Of a DNA stretch of 64,000 nt, positions 27,639 through 36,122 are shown one piece after another; the first letter of the stretch is position 1; every line of letters begins with the position of its first letter. The stretch comes from Bin80 sp965209015 (GTDB lineage: Bacteria > Bacteroidota > Rhodothermia > Rhodothermales > Bin80), in assembly GCA_965209015.1 (NCBI GenBank), contig OZ242367.1, positions 558,001 to 622,000 of the forward strand, in the 5' to 3' direction. The notes under the pieces are model-generated. The model did not search any database and was not told the origin of the DNA. It worked only from the letters and a program-made list of their open reading frames with translations. Position numbers and translations under genes: made by a program.

Positions 27639-29027
27639 ATGGGGGGGGGCATTTTGTCGTATCGCTCTTTCCTGATACTCGTCTTGGTATTTCCAAGTTC
27701 ATTGTGGGCACAAGACACCACACCTCCTACTGCTTCCTCGGCAACGGTGGATGGGACCGCCTTGGTGGTGAACTTTAATGAGGAACTCGCTTCTGTCAGC
27801 GGTCTGACCAATTCTGCCTTCACGGTTACGAAAACGTACAGCGGAGGATCCGAGGAAGCCCAAGTGCTCAGCGGCATTCCTACCGTTAGTGGGGAAACGG
27901 TAACACGCACATTAAGCAGTCCGGTGATCGCATCTGATATGGGAACGATAAAGCTAATCTACACGGCTCCAACGGAGCCGGGTGCCAAGCTTCGGGATGC
28001 AGAGGGGAGTGATGTGGTGGATTCTATGGATCCTAAAGTGCTCAATATCTGTTCCCGGAGTGAGGTCGTGAGAGACGCGATTTTGGCTCAGATAACCGAG
28101 ACTGTGTCTTGTGGTGAGGTCACGAGTGATGATTTAAGTGAAATTACTATCTTAGATCTTGGAGGAAGAGATATTACTGAACTGAAGTCTGATGATTTCA
28201 GTGGACTCACCAACTTACAATATCTCTATCTTAATAATAACTCCCTCACGGATCTACCTCAAGATCTGTTTGATGGACTCACTCAGTTACTCTTTCTTGA
28301 ACTTCATAACAACGCTCTCACGGATCTACATCAAGATCTGTTTGATGGACTAGAAAGCTTAATTTTGCTCTTCCTTCAGAACAACGCTCTCACGAGTCTA
28401 CATCAAGATCTGTTTGAGGAACTCACTAGCTTATCGAATCTTAACCTTCAGAACAACGCTCTCACGGATCTACCTCAAGATCTGTTTGATGGCCTCACCA
28501 ACTTACGTTTGCTCTTTCTTAGTCAGAATGCTCTCACGGATCTACATCAAGATCTGTTTGATGGACCCACCAGCTTGGAGAGTATAAATCTTGCTGGGAA
28601 CTCTCTCACGGATCTACATCAAGATCTGTTTGATGGACTCACCAGCTTACAGAGCCTCTGGCTTAATAACAATTCTCTCACGGATCTACACGAAGATCTA
28701 TTTGATGGACTCACCAGCTTAAGTTTGCTCTCGCTTCAGAACAACGCTCTCATGGGTCTCCATCCAGACCTGTTTGATGATGTTCAGGCAAATCCATTTA
28801 ATGTTAGCTTGGAGGGTAATCTTACCTGTGTCCCTGCCGAAATATTGAATCAAGAGGGTATCAGTATTTCACCTTCCACTCTTATGGCTTGCCCTGCTCC
28901 TACGGTTACCTCTGCAACGGTGGATGGGACCACCTTAGTGGTGAACTTTGATGAGGGCCTTGCTTCTGTTAGCGGCCTGACCAATTCTGCCTTCACGGTC
29001 AAGAAAACACCGGAGCGGAGGATCTGA
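27639..29027 (+). CDS. Gene D, segment 1: signal peptide, SwmB and first LRR array
   Basis: The 462-residue frame begins MGGGILSYRSFLILVLVFPS at the G-tract ATG. An SwmB/Ig-like domain, about nine leucine-rich repeats and the beginning of a second SwmB domain follow. It stops after KKTPERRI because ACCGGAGCGGAGG has one base more than ACCGGACGGAGG in genes B and C. Alone it would be secreted, but it has no anchoring domain. Confidence 0.7.
   Translation: MGGGILSYRSFLILVLVFPSSLWAQDTTPPTASSATVDGTALVVNFNEELASVSGLTNSAFTVTKTYSGGSEEAQVLSGIPTVSGETVTRTLSSPVIASDMGTIKLIYTAPTEPGAKLRDAEGSDVVDSMDPKVLNICSRSEVVRDAILAQITETVSCGEVTSDDLSEITILDLGGRDITELKSDDFSGLTNLQYLYLNNNSLTDLPQDLFDGLTQLLFLELHNNALTDLHQDLFDGLESLILLFLQNNALTSLHQDLFEELTSLSNLNLQNNALTDLPQDLFDGLTNLRLLFLSQNALTDLHQDLFDGPTSLESINLAGNSLTDLHQDLFDGLTSLQSLWLNNNSLTDLHEDLFDGLTSLSLLSLQNNALMGLHPDLFDDVQANPFNVSLEGNLTCVPAEILNQEGISISPSTLMACPAPTVTSATVDGTTLVVNFDEGLASVSGLTNSAFTVKKTPERRI
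27641..27649 (+). repeat. Poly-G tract (G9) at the start codon of gene D, in-frame state
   Basis: Nine G, the first being the G of ATG at 27639, are followed directly by CATTTTG rather than TAGCATTTTG. The frame into ILSYRSFLILVL is kept. The loss of TA distinguishes this tract from those of A, B and C. Confidence 0.8.
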
Positions 29028-29067
29028 AACGGAAGCCCAGAGTGCTCTCGCGGCACCCCGACTGTCA

Positions 29068-30186
29068 GTGGGGAAGATGGTGACCCTCACATTAAGCAAT
29101 CCTGTGATCGCATCTGATAGGGGAACGGTAAAGGTAAGCTACACGGCTCCAGCGGAGTCGGGTGCCAAGCTTCGGGATGCAGAGGGGAATAATGTGTTGG
29201 ATTTTATGGATCTAAAAGTGCTCAATTTGAGGGGCGGAATCTGTTCTCGGACCGAGGCCGTGAGAGACGCGATTTTGGGTCAGATAACTAGGACTGAGTT
29301 TTGTAATGAGGTCACGAGTGATGATTTAAGAAATATTGATGTTTTAGATCTCAAGCGGAGGGGTATTACTGAACTGAAGTCTGATGATTTCAGTGGACTC
29401 ACCAACTTAGGTAGAATCGTGCTTCTTGACAACGAGCTCACGAGTCTACATCCAGACCTGTTCGATGGACTCACTAGCTTAGTGACTCTTCGGCTTGAGA
29501 ACAACTCCCTCACGGATCTACCTCGAGATCTGTTTGACGGACTTACCAGCTTACGAACTCTTAGACTTGATGGCAACGCTCTTACGGGTCTACATCAAGA
29601 TCTGTTTGATGGACTCGAAAGCTTATCAGATCTTTGGCTTGATAACAACGCTCTCACGGATCTACATCAAGATCTGTTTGATGGACTCACCAGCTTACGG
29701 TACCTCTTGCTTAATAAAAATTCTCTCACGGATCTACACGAAGATCTGTTTGACGGACTCACCAACTTAGAGAACCTGGTTCTCCAGAACAACGCTCTCA
29801 CGAGTCTACACGAAAATCTGTTTGAGGAACTCAACAGCTTACGTTTGCTCTATATTTCTGATAACGAGCTCACGGGGCTGCACGAAAATCTGTTTGATGG
29901 ACTCACCAACTTATCAGATCTTCGGCTTGATAACAACTCTCTCACGAGTCTGCACGAAGAGTTGTTTGATGGACTCACTAACTTAGAGACCCTCTATCTT
30001 AGGAACAACGCTCTCACGAGTCTACACGAAAATCTGTTTGAGGAACTCACCAGCTTACGTTGGCTCTTTATTTCTGATAACGAGCTCACGGGGCTGCACG
30101 AAGAGTTGTTTGATGGACTCACCAACTTATATCGGATAAGTCTTTCTAGGAACTCTCTCACGGATCTACATCGAAGATCTATTTGA
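29068..30186 (+). CDS. Gene D, segment 2: rest of SwmB and second LRR array
   Basis: The 372-residue frame continues the SwmB domain and carries about twelve leucine-rich repeats. It ends TDLHRRSI because CTACATCGAAG has an extra T relative to the usual CTACACGAAG. Further small indels follow up to about 30370, so LRR sequence continues in changing frames until segment 3. It lacks its own export signal. Confidence 0.6.
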   Translation: MGKMVTLTLSNPVIASDRGTVKVSYTAPAESGAKLRDAEGNNVLDFMDLKVLNLRGGICSRTEAVRDAILGQITRTEFCNEVTSDDLRNIDVLDLKRRGITELKSDDFSGLTNLGRIVLLDNELTSLHPDLFDGLTSLVTLRLENNSLTDLPRDLFDGLTSLRTLRLDGNALTGLHQDLFDGLESLSDLWLDNNALTDLHQDLFDGLTSLRYLLLNKNSLTDLHEDLFDGLTNLENLVLQNNALTSLHENLFEELNSLRLLYISDNELTGLHENLFDGLTNLSDLRLDNNSLTSLHEELFDGLTNLETLYLRNNALTSLHENLFEELTSLRWLFISDNELTGLHEELFDGLTNLYRISLSRNSLTDLHRRSI

Positions 30187-30441
30187 TGGACTCACCAACT
30201 TAGATCATTCTCTATCTTCAGGAACAACGCTCTCACGAGATCTACACGAAAATCTGTTTGATGAACTCATCAGCTTACGTTGGCTCTTTATTTCTGACAA
30301 CGCTCTCACGGATCTACACGAAGATCTGTTTGATGGCCTCATGAACTTAGCGATCAACTCGAACTTAATAACAACGAGCTCACGAGTCTACATCCAGAGC
30401 TGTTTGATGATGTTGATGAGGCAAATCCATTTACTGTTAGC

Positions 30442-33400
30442 TTGGATGGTAATCCCCTTACCTGTGTCCCTGCCAAAATACTTGATCAGGAGAATGTTAT
30501 TATCATTCCCTCCAGTCTTCGCGTTACCTGCCCTAATCCCTCGGTTACGTTAAGTGTAAATCCCAGCACCATTGGAGAAGAGGATGAGGCCACTGAAATA
30601 ACGGTGACCGGTACATTAAATGTCTATCAGTCAACCGATACGCCGGTGACGGTCTCTGTGGGATCGGGTACCGCGACTGCAGGAACGGACTTTACTGTGG
30701 TTTCCGATTTTACAATCAGCATTCCGGCGAATAGCCTGTCTGCCACCGGGACGTTCACGCTGACGCCCACTTCGGATACTGTGGACGAGCCACATGAGGC
30801 CGTGATGATCACAGGAACCAGCACGGTGGAGAATGTAACGGTCACCGGAACCAGTCTCACGATCATGGACAATGATGATGCGCCGATCGTGACCCTGAAT
30901 CTTTCAAGTTCCTCTATCGGCGAAAATGGAGGGAGTACCACCGTAACGGCAACCCTTAATCATCCCTCCAGCGAGGAGACGACGATCACGATCTCGGTAG
31001 ACCCAACCTTACCAGCCACCGAGTCGGATTATACGCTAAGTGGGACCACGCTCACGATTGCAGCGGGCGCAATCGAGAGTACGGAGATCGTGACAATCAC
31101 GGCAGAGGTTAATGATGTGGTTGCCCCCGACAAGATCGTAACCGTGCGAGGATCGGCCTCAAATAATCAAGGGATCCGTGGTCCGACAGATGTGGAACTG
31201 ACCATCACCGAAGCCACACCTACCCCTCCTACGGTTACCTCTGCAACGGTGGATGGGACCACCTTGGAGGTGAATTTTAATGAGGGCCTTGCTTCTGTCA
31301 GCGGCCTAACCAATTCTGCTTTCACGGTCAAGAAAATACCCAGCGGAGGATCCGAGGAAGCCCAAGTGCTCAGCGGCACGCCAACCGTCAGTGGAAAGAA
31401 GGTGACCCTCACATTAAGCAATCCTGTGATCGAATCTGATATGGGAACGGTAAAGGTAAGCTACACGGCTCCAGCGGAGTCGGATGCCAAGCTTCGGGAT
31501 GCAGAGGGGCATGCCGTGGTGAATTTTACAGATCTAAAAGTGCTCAATTTGAGGGGCGGAATCTGTTCTCGGACCGACGCCGTGAGAGAGGCGATTTTGG
31601 CTCAGATAACCAGGACTAATCTTTGTAATGAGGTCACGGGTGATGATTTAAGTGAAATTACTACCTTAGATCTTGGAGGAGAAGATATTACTGAACTGAA
31701 GTCTGGTGATTTTGATGGACTCACCAGCTTAGATTGGCTTATACTTGATAACAACGCTCTCACGGATCTACCTCGAGATCTGTTTGATGGACTCATCAGC
31801 TTAAGGCGGCTTGAACTTCAGAACAACTCTCTCACTAGTCTACATCAAGATCTGTTTGAGGGACCCATTAATTTAGGCTCTCTTGCTCTTAGTGGCAACT
31901 CTCTCACGGATCTACATCAAAATCTGTTTGAGGGACTCAGTAATTTAAGCACTCTTGGCCTTGCGCAAAACTCTCTCACGAGTCTGCACGAAGATCTGTT
32001 TAATGGACTCAACAACTTAAATGAACTCTACCTTAATAGCAACGATCTCACGAGTCTACACGAAGCTCTGTTTGAGGGACTCAACAACTTAGATCTGATA
32101 ACTCTTGGTTCGAACTCTCTCACGGATCTACACGAAGATCTGTTTAATGGACTCATCAACTTAGAGGATCTCTACCTTGGTAGCAACGAGCTCACGAGTC
32201 TACACGAAGAGCTATTTGATGGACTCACCAGCTTACGGGTGCTCAGCCTTGGTGACAACGATCTCACAGATCTACACGAAGAGCTATTTGATGAACTCAC
32301 CAGCTTACGGGTGCTCAGCCTTGGTGAAAACGATCTCACGGATCTACACGAAGAGTTGTTTGATGGACTCACCAACTTACGAGAGATTTACCTTGGGAGA
32401 AACTCTCTCACGAGTCTACACCAAGATCTGTTTGATGGACTCGGAGACTTACAGAACCTCTGGCTTTTTAACAATGCTCTCACGGATCTACATCCAGATC
32501 TGTTTGATGGACTCACCAGCTTAGATGATCTCTACCTTTCTGACAATGCTCTCACGGATCTACACGAAGATCTGTTTGATGGACTCGGAGACTTACAGAA
32601 CCTCTGGCTTTTTAACAATGCTCTCACGGATCTACATCCAGATCTGTTTGAGGGACTCACCAGCTTAGATGATCTCCACCTTTCTTCCAATGCTCTCACG
32701 GATCTACACGAAGATCTGTTTGAGGAACTCACTAACTTATCGGATCTTAACCTTCGGAACAACGCTCTCACGGATCTACCTCAAGATCTGTTTGATGGCC
32801 TCAACAACTTAGATGAACTCGTGCTTAGAGACAACAAGCTCACGAGTCTACATCCAGACCTGTTTGATGATGTTGATGAGGCAAATTCATTTACTGTTAG
32901 CTTGGAGCGTAATCCCCTTACCTGTGTCCCTGCCAAAATACTTGATCAGCAGAATATCACTATCAATCCTTCCAGTCTTCGCGTTACCTGCCCTGATCCC
33001 TCAATTACGTTAAGCACCAATCCTCAAACCATTGGGGAGGAAGATGAGGCCACCGAGGTCACCGTGACCGGTACATTAAATGTCTATCAGTCAACCGATA
33101 CGCCGGTGACGGTCTCTGTGGGATCGGGCACCGCGACTGCAGGGACTGACTTTACTGTGGTTTCCGATTTTACAATCAGCATTCCGGCGAATAGCCTGTC
33201 TGCCACCGGGACATTCACGCTGACGCCCACTTCGGATACTGTGGACGAGCCGGATGAGACCGTGATGATCACCGGAACCAGCACGGTGGAGAATGTAACG
33301 GTCACCGGAACCAGTCTCACGATCACCGATGATGACGACGCCCCGACGATCACGCTGACGCTGTCGGACAACCCCATCTCCGAAGATGGCGGGAGTACCA

Positions 33401-34623
33401 CCGTAACCGCGACGCTCAGTCATGCCTCCACCGAGGAGACGACGATCACGATTTCCACCGTACCGGATTTGCCCGCGACCGCGGACGATTACACGCTGAG
33501 TACCAATGCGACGCTCACGATTGCGGCAAACCAGACGACCAGTACGGGGGTGGTCACCATCACCGCCGTAGACAATGCCGTCGATGAGCCCAACAAGACG
33601 GTGCAGGTGCAAGGCACAGCGACGAACGCGCAGGGGATCACCGATCCCGCGGAGGTCACACTCACGATCACCGATGACGAGGGGGCCCCGACGATCACGC
33701 TGACGCTGTCGGACAACCCCATCTCCGAAGATGGCGGGAGTACCACCGTAACCGCGACGCTCAGTCATGCCTCCACCGAGGAGACGACGATCACGATTTC
33801 CACCGTACCGGATTTGCCCGCGACCGCGGACGATTACACGCTGAGTACCAATGCGACGCTCACGATTGCGGCAAACCAGACGACCAGTACGGGGGTGGTC
33901 ACCATCACCGCCGTAGACAATGCCGTCGATGAGCCCAACAAGACGGTGCAGGTGCAAGGCACAGCGACGAACGCGCAGGGGATCACCGATCCCGCGGAGG
34001 TCACACTCACGATCACCGATGACGAGGGGGCCCCGACGATCACGCTGACGCTGTCGGACAACCCCATCTCCGAAGATGGCGGGAGTACCACCGTAACCGC
34101 GACGCTCAGTCATGCCTCCACCGAGGAGACGACGATCACGATTTCCACCGTACCGGATTTGCCCGCGACCGCGGACGATTACACGCTGAGTACCAATGCG
34201 ACGCTCACGATTGCGGCAAACCAGACGACCAGTACGGGGGTGGTCACCATCACCGCCGTAGACAATGCCGTCGATGAGCCCAACAAGACGGTGCAGGTGC
34301 AAGGCACAGCGACGAACGCGCAGGGGATCACCGATCCCGCGGAGGTCACACTCACGATCACCGATGACGAGGGGGCCCCGACGATCACGCTGACGCTGTC
34401 GGACAACCCCATCTCCGAAAGATGGCGGGAGTACCACCGTAACCGCGACGCTCAGTCATGCCTCCACCGAGGAGACGACGATCACGATTTCCACCGTACC
34501 GGATTTGCCCGCGACCGCGGACGATTACACGCTGAGTACCAATGCGACGCTCACGATTGCGGCAAACCAGACGACCAGTACGGGGGTGGTCACCATCACC
34601 GCCGTAGACAATGCCGTCGATGA
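30442..34623 (+). CDS. Gene D, segment 3: Calx-beta, SwmB, third LRR array and Calx-beta repeats
   Basis: The 1393-residue frame opens in the cap after the second LRR array. It holds two Calx-beta domains, an SwmB domain (about 270-385), about 17 leucine-rich repeats (about 410-830), one Calx-beta domain and then identical Calx-beta repeats of 115 residues. The frame is lost in the fourth of these where CGAAAGATGG replaces CGAAGATGG at 34418-34420. The last 70 residues are therefore out-of-frame sequence. Confidence 0.7.
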   Translation: MDGNPLTCVPAKILDQENVIIIPSSLRVTCPNPSVTLSVNPSTIGEEDEATEITVTGTLNVYQSTDTPVTVSVGSGTATAGTDFTVVSDFTISIPANSLSATGTFTLTPTSDTVDEPHEAVMITGTSTVENVTVTGTSLTIMDNDDAPIVTLNLSSSSIGENGGSTTVTATLNHPSSEETTITISVDPTLPATESDYTLSGTTLTIAAGAIESTEIVTITAEVNDVVAPDKIVTVRGSASNNQGIRGPTDVELTITEATPTPPTVTSATVDGTTLEVNFNEGLASVSGLTNSAFTVKKIPSGGSEEAQVLSGTPTVSGKKVTLTLSNPVIESDMGTVKVSYTAPAESDAKLRDAEGHAVVNFTDLKVLNLRGGICSRTDAVREAILAQITRTNLCNEVTGDDLSEITTLDLGGEDITELKSGDFDGLTSLDWLILDNNALTDLPRDLFDGLISLRRLELQNNSLTSLHQDLFEGPINLGSLALSGNSLTDLHQNLFEGLSNLSTLGLAQNSLTSLHEDLFNGLNNLNELYLNSNDLTSLHEALFEGLNNLDLITLGSNSLTDLHEDLFNGLINLEDLYLGSNELTSLHEELFDGLTSLRVLSLGDNDLTDLHEELFDELTSLRVLSLGENDLTDLHEELFDGLTNLREIYLGRNSLTSLHQDLFDGLGDLQNLWLFNNALTDLHPDLFDGLTSLDDLYLSDNALTDLHEDLFDGLGDLQNLWLFNNALTDLHPDLFEGLTSLDDLHLSSNALTDLHEDLFEELTNLSDLNLRNNALTDLPQDLFDGLNNLDELVLRDNKLTSLHPDLFDDVDEANSFTVSLERNPLTCVPAKILDQQNITINPSSLRVTCPDPSITLSTNPQTIGEEDEATEVTVTGTLNVYQSTDTPVTVSVGSGTATAGTDFTVVSDFTISIPANSLSATGTFTLTPTSDTVDEPDETVMITGTSTVENVTVTGTSLTITDDDDAPTITLTLSDNPISEDGGSTTVTATLSHASTEETTITISTVPDLPATADDYTLSTNATLTIAANQTTSTGVVTITAVDNAVDEPNKTVQVQGTATNAQGITDPAEVTLTITDDEGAPTITLTLSDNPISEDGGSTTVTATLSHASTEETTITISTVPDLPATADDYTLSTNATLTIAANQTTSTGVVTITAVDNAVDEPNKTVQVQGTATNAQGITDPAEVTLTITDDEGAPTITLTLSDNPISEDGGSTTVTATLSHASTEETTITISTVPDLPATADDYTLSTNATLTIAANQTTSTGVVTITAVDNAVDEPNKTVQVQGTATNAQGITDPAEVTLTITDDEGAPTITLTLSDNPISERWREYHRNRDAQSCLHRGDDDHDFHRTGFARDRGRLHAEYQCDAHDCGKPDDQYGGGHHHRRRQCRR

Positions 34624-36102
34624 GCCCAACAAGACGGTGCAGGTGCAAGGCACAGCGACGAACGCGCAGGGGATCACCGATCCCGCGGAGGTCACACTCA
34701 CGATCACCGATGACGAGGGGGCCCCGACGATCACGCTGACGCTGTCGGACAACCCCATCTCCGAAGATGGCGGGAGTACCACCGTAACCGCGACGCTCAG
34801 TCATGCCTCCACCGAGGAGACGACGATCACGATTTCCACCGTACCGGATTTGCCCGCGACCGCGGACGATTACACGCTGAGTACCAATGCGACGCTCACG
34901 ATTGCGGCAAACCAGACGACCAGTACGGGGGTGGTCACCATCACCGCCGTAGACAATGCCGTCGATGAGCCCAACAAGACGGTGCAGGTGCAAGGCACAG
35001 CGACGAACGCGCAGGGGATCACCGATCCCGCGGAGGTCACACTCACGATCACCGATGACGAGGGGGCCCCGACGATCACGCTGACGCTGTCGGACAACCC
35101 CATCTCCGAAAGATGGCGGGAGTACCACCGTAACCGCGACGCTCAGTCATGCCTCCACCGAGGAGACGACGATCACGATTTCCACCGTACCGGATTTGCC
35201 CGCGACCGCGGACGATTACACGCTGAGTACCAATGCGACGCTCACGATTGCGGCAAACCAGACGACCAGTACGGGGGTGGTCACCATCACCGCCGTAGAC
35301 AATGCCGTCGATGAGCCCAACAAGACGGTGCAGGTGCAAGGCACAGCGACGAACGCGCAGGGGATCACCGATCCAGAGGGTGTCGAACTCACGATCACGG
35401 ATGACGACGACGCCCCGACGATCACGCTGACGCTGTCGGACAACCCCATCTCCGAAGATGGCGGGAGTACCACCGTAACCGCGACGCTCAGTCATGCCTC
35501 CACCGAGGAGACGACGATCACGATTTCCACCGTACCGGATTTGCCCGCGACCGCGGACGATTACACGCTGAGTACCAATGCGACGCTCACGATTGCGGCA
35601 AACCAGACGACCAGTACGGGGGTGGTCACCATCACCGCCGTAGACAATGCCGTCGATGAGCCCAACAAGACGGTGCAGGTGCAAGGCACAGCGACGAACG
35701 CGCAGGGGATCACCGATCCCGCGGAGGTCACACTCACGATCACCGATGACGAGGGGGCCCCGACGATCACGCTGACGCTGTCGGACAACCCCATCTCCGA
35801 AGATGGCGGGAGTACCACCGTAACCGCGACGCTCAGTCATGCCTCCACCGAGGAGACGACGATCACGATTTCCACCGTACCGGATTTGCCCGCGACCGCG
35901 GACGATTACACGCTGAGTACCAATGCGACGCTCACGATTGCGGCAAACCAGACGACCAGTACGGGGGTGGTCACCATCACCGCCGTAGACAATGCCGTCG
36001 ATGAGCCCAACAAGACGGTGCAGGTGCAAGGCACAGCGACGAACGCGCAGGGGATCACCGATCCCGCGGAGGTCACACTCACGATCACCGATGACGAGAT
36101 GA
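33341..36102 (+). repeat. Eight tandem 345-bp repeats encoding identical Calx-beta domains
   Basis: The start CCCCGACGATCACGCTGACG recurs at 33341, 33686, 34031, 34376, 34722, 35067, 35413 and 35758. This gives units of 345, 345, 345, 346, 345, 346, 345 and about 345 bp. The units are almost identical in DNA, while other Calx-beta domains in the gene are diverse. Units 4 and 6 carry the same extra A (34418-34420 and 35109-35111). Units 1 and 7 share the GACGACGCCCC entry rather than GAGGGGGCCCC. The pattern implies recent amplification, including two-unit steps. Confidence 0.93.
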
Positions 36103-36122
36103 TGAGACGGCACCAACCGTGA
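35196..36122 (+). CDS. Gene D, segment within the identical Calx-beta array
   Basis: This 308-residue frame covers the last part of repeat 6 and repeats 7 and 8. It ends DDEMMRRHQP because the junction at about 36096-36110 (GACGAGATGATGAGACGGCA) shifts the frame out of the downstream Calx-beta sequence. A similar open piece at 34505-35314 covers repeats 4 to 6. Neither piece has a signal peptide, and they matter only as parts of the broken gene. Confidence 0.5.
   Translation: MPATADDYTLSTNATLTIAANQTTSTGVVTITAVDNAVDEPNKTVQVQGTATNAQGITDPEGVELTITDDDDAPTITLTLSDNPISEDGGSTTVTATLSHASTEETTITISTVPDLPATADDYTLSTNATLTIAANQTTSTGVVTITAVDNAVDEPNKTVQVQGTATNAQGITDPAEVTLTITDDEGAPTITLTLSDNPISEDGGSTTVTATLSHASTEETTITISTVPDLPATADDYTLSTNATLTIAANQTTSTGVVTITAVDNAVDEPNKTVQVQGTATNAQGITDPAEVTLTITDDEMMRRHQP

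Noticed and set aside
34411..35115. Programmed ribosomal frameshifting at CGAAAGATGG in the Calx-beta array
   Set aside because: There is no classical slippery heptamer or obvious downstream structure, and the other six units lack the extra A and need no recoding. Mutation followed by amplification is simpler.
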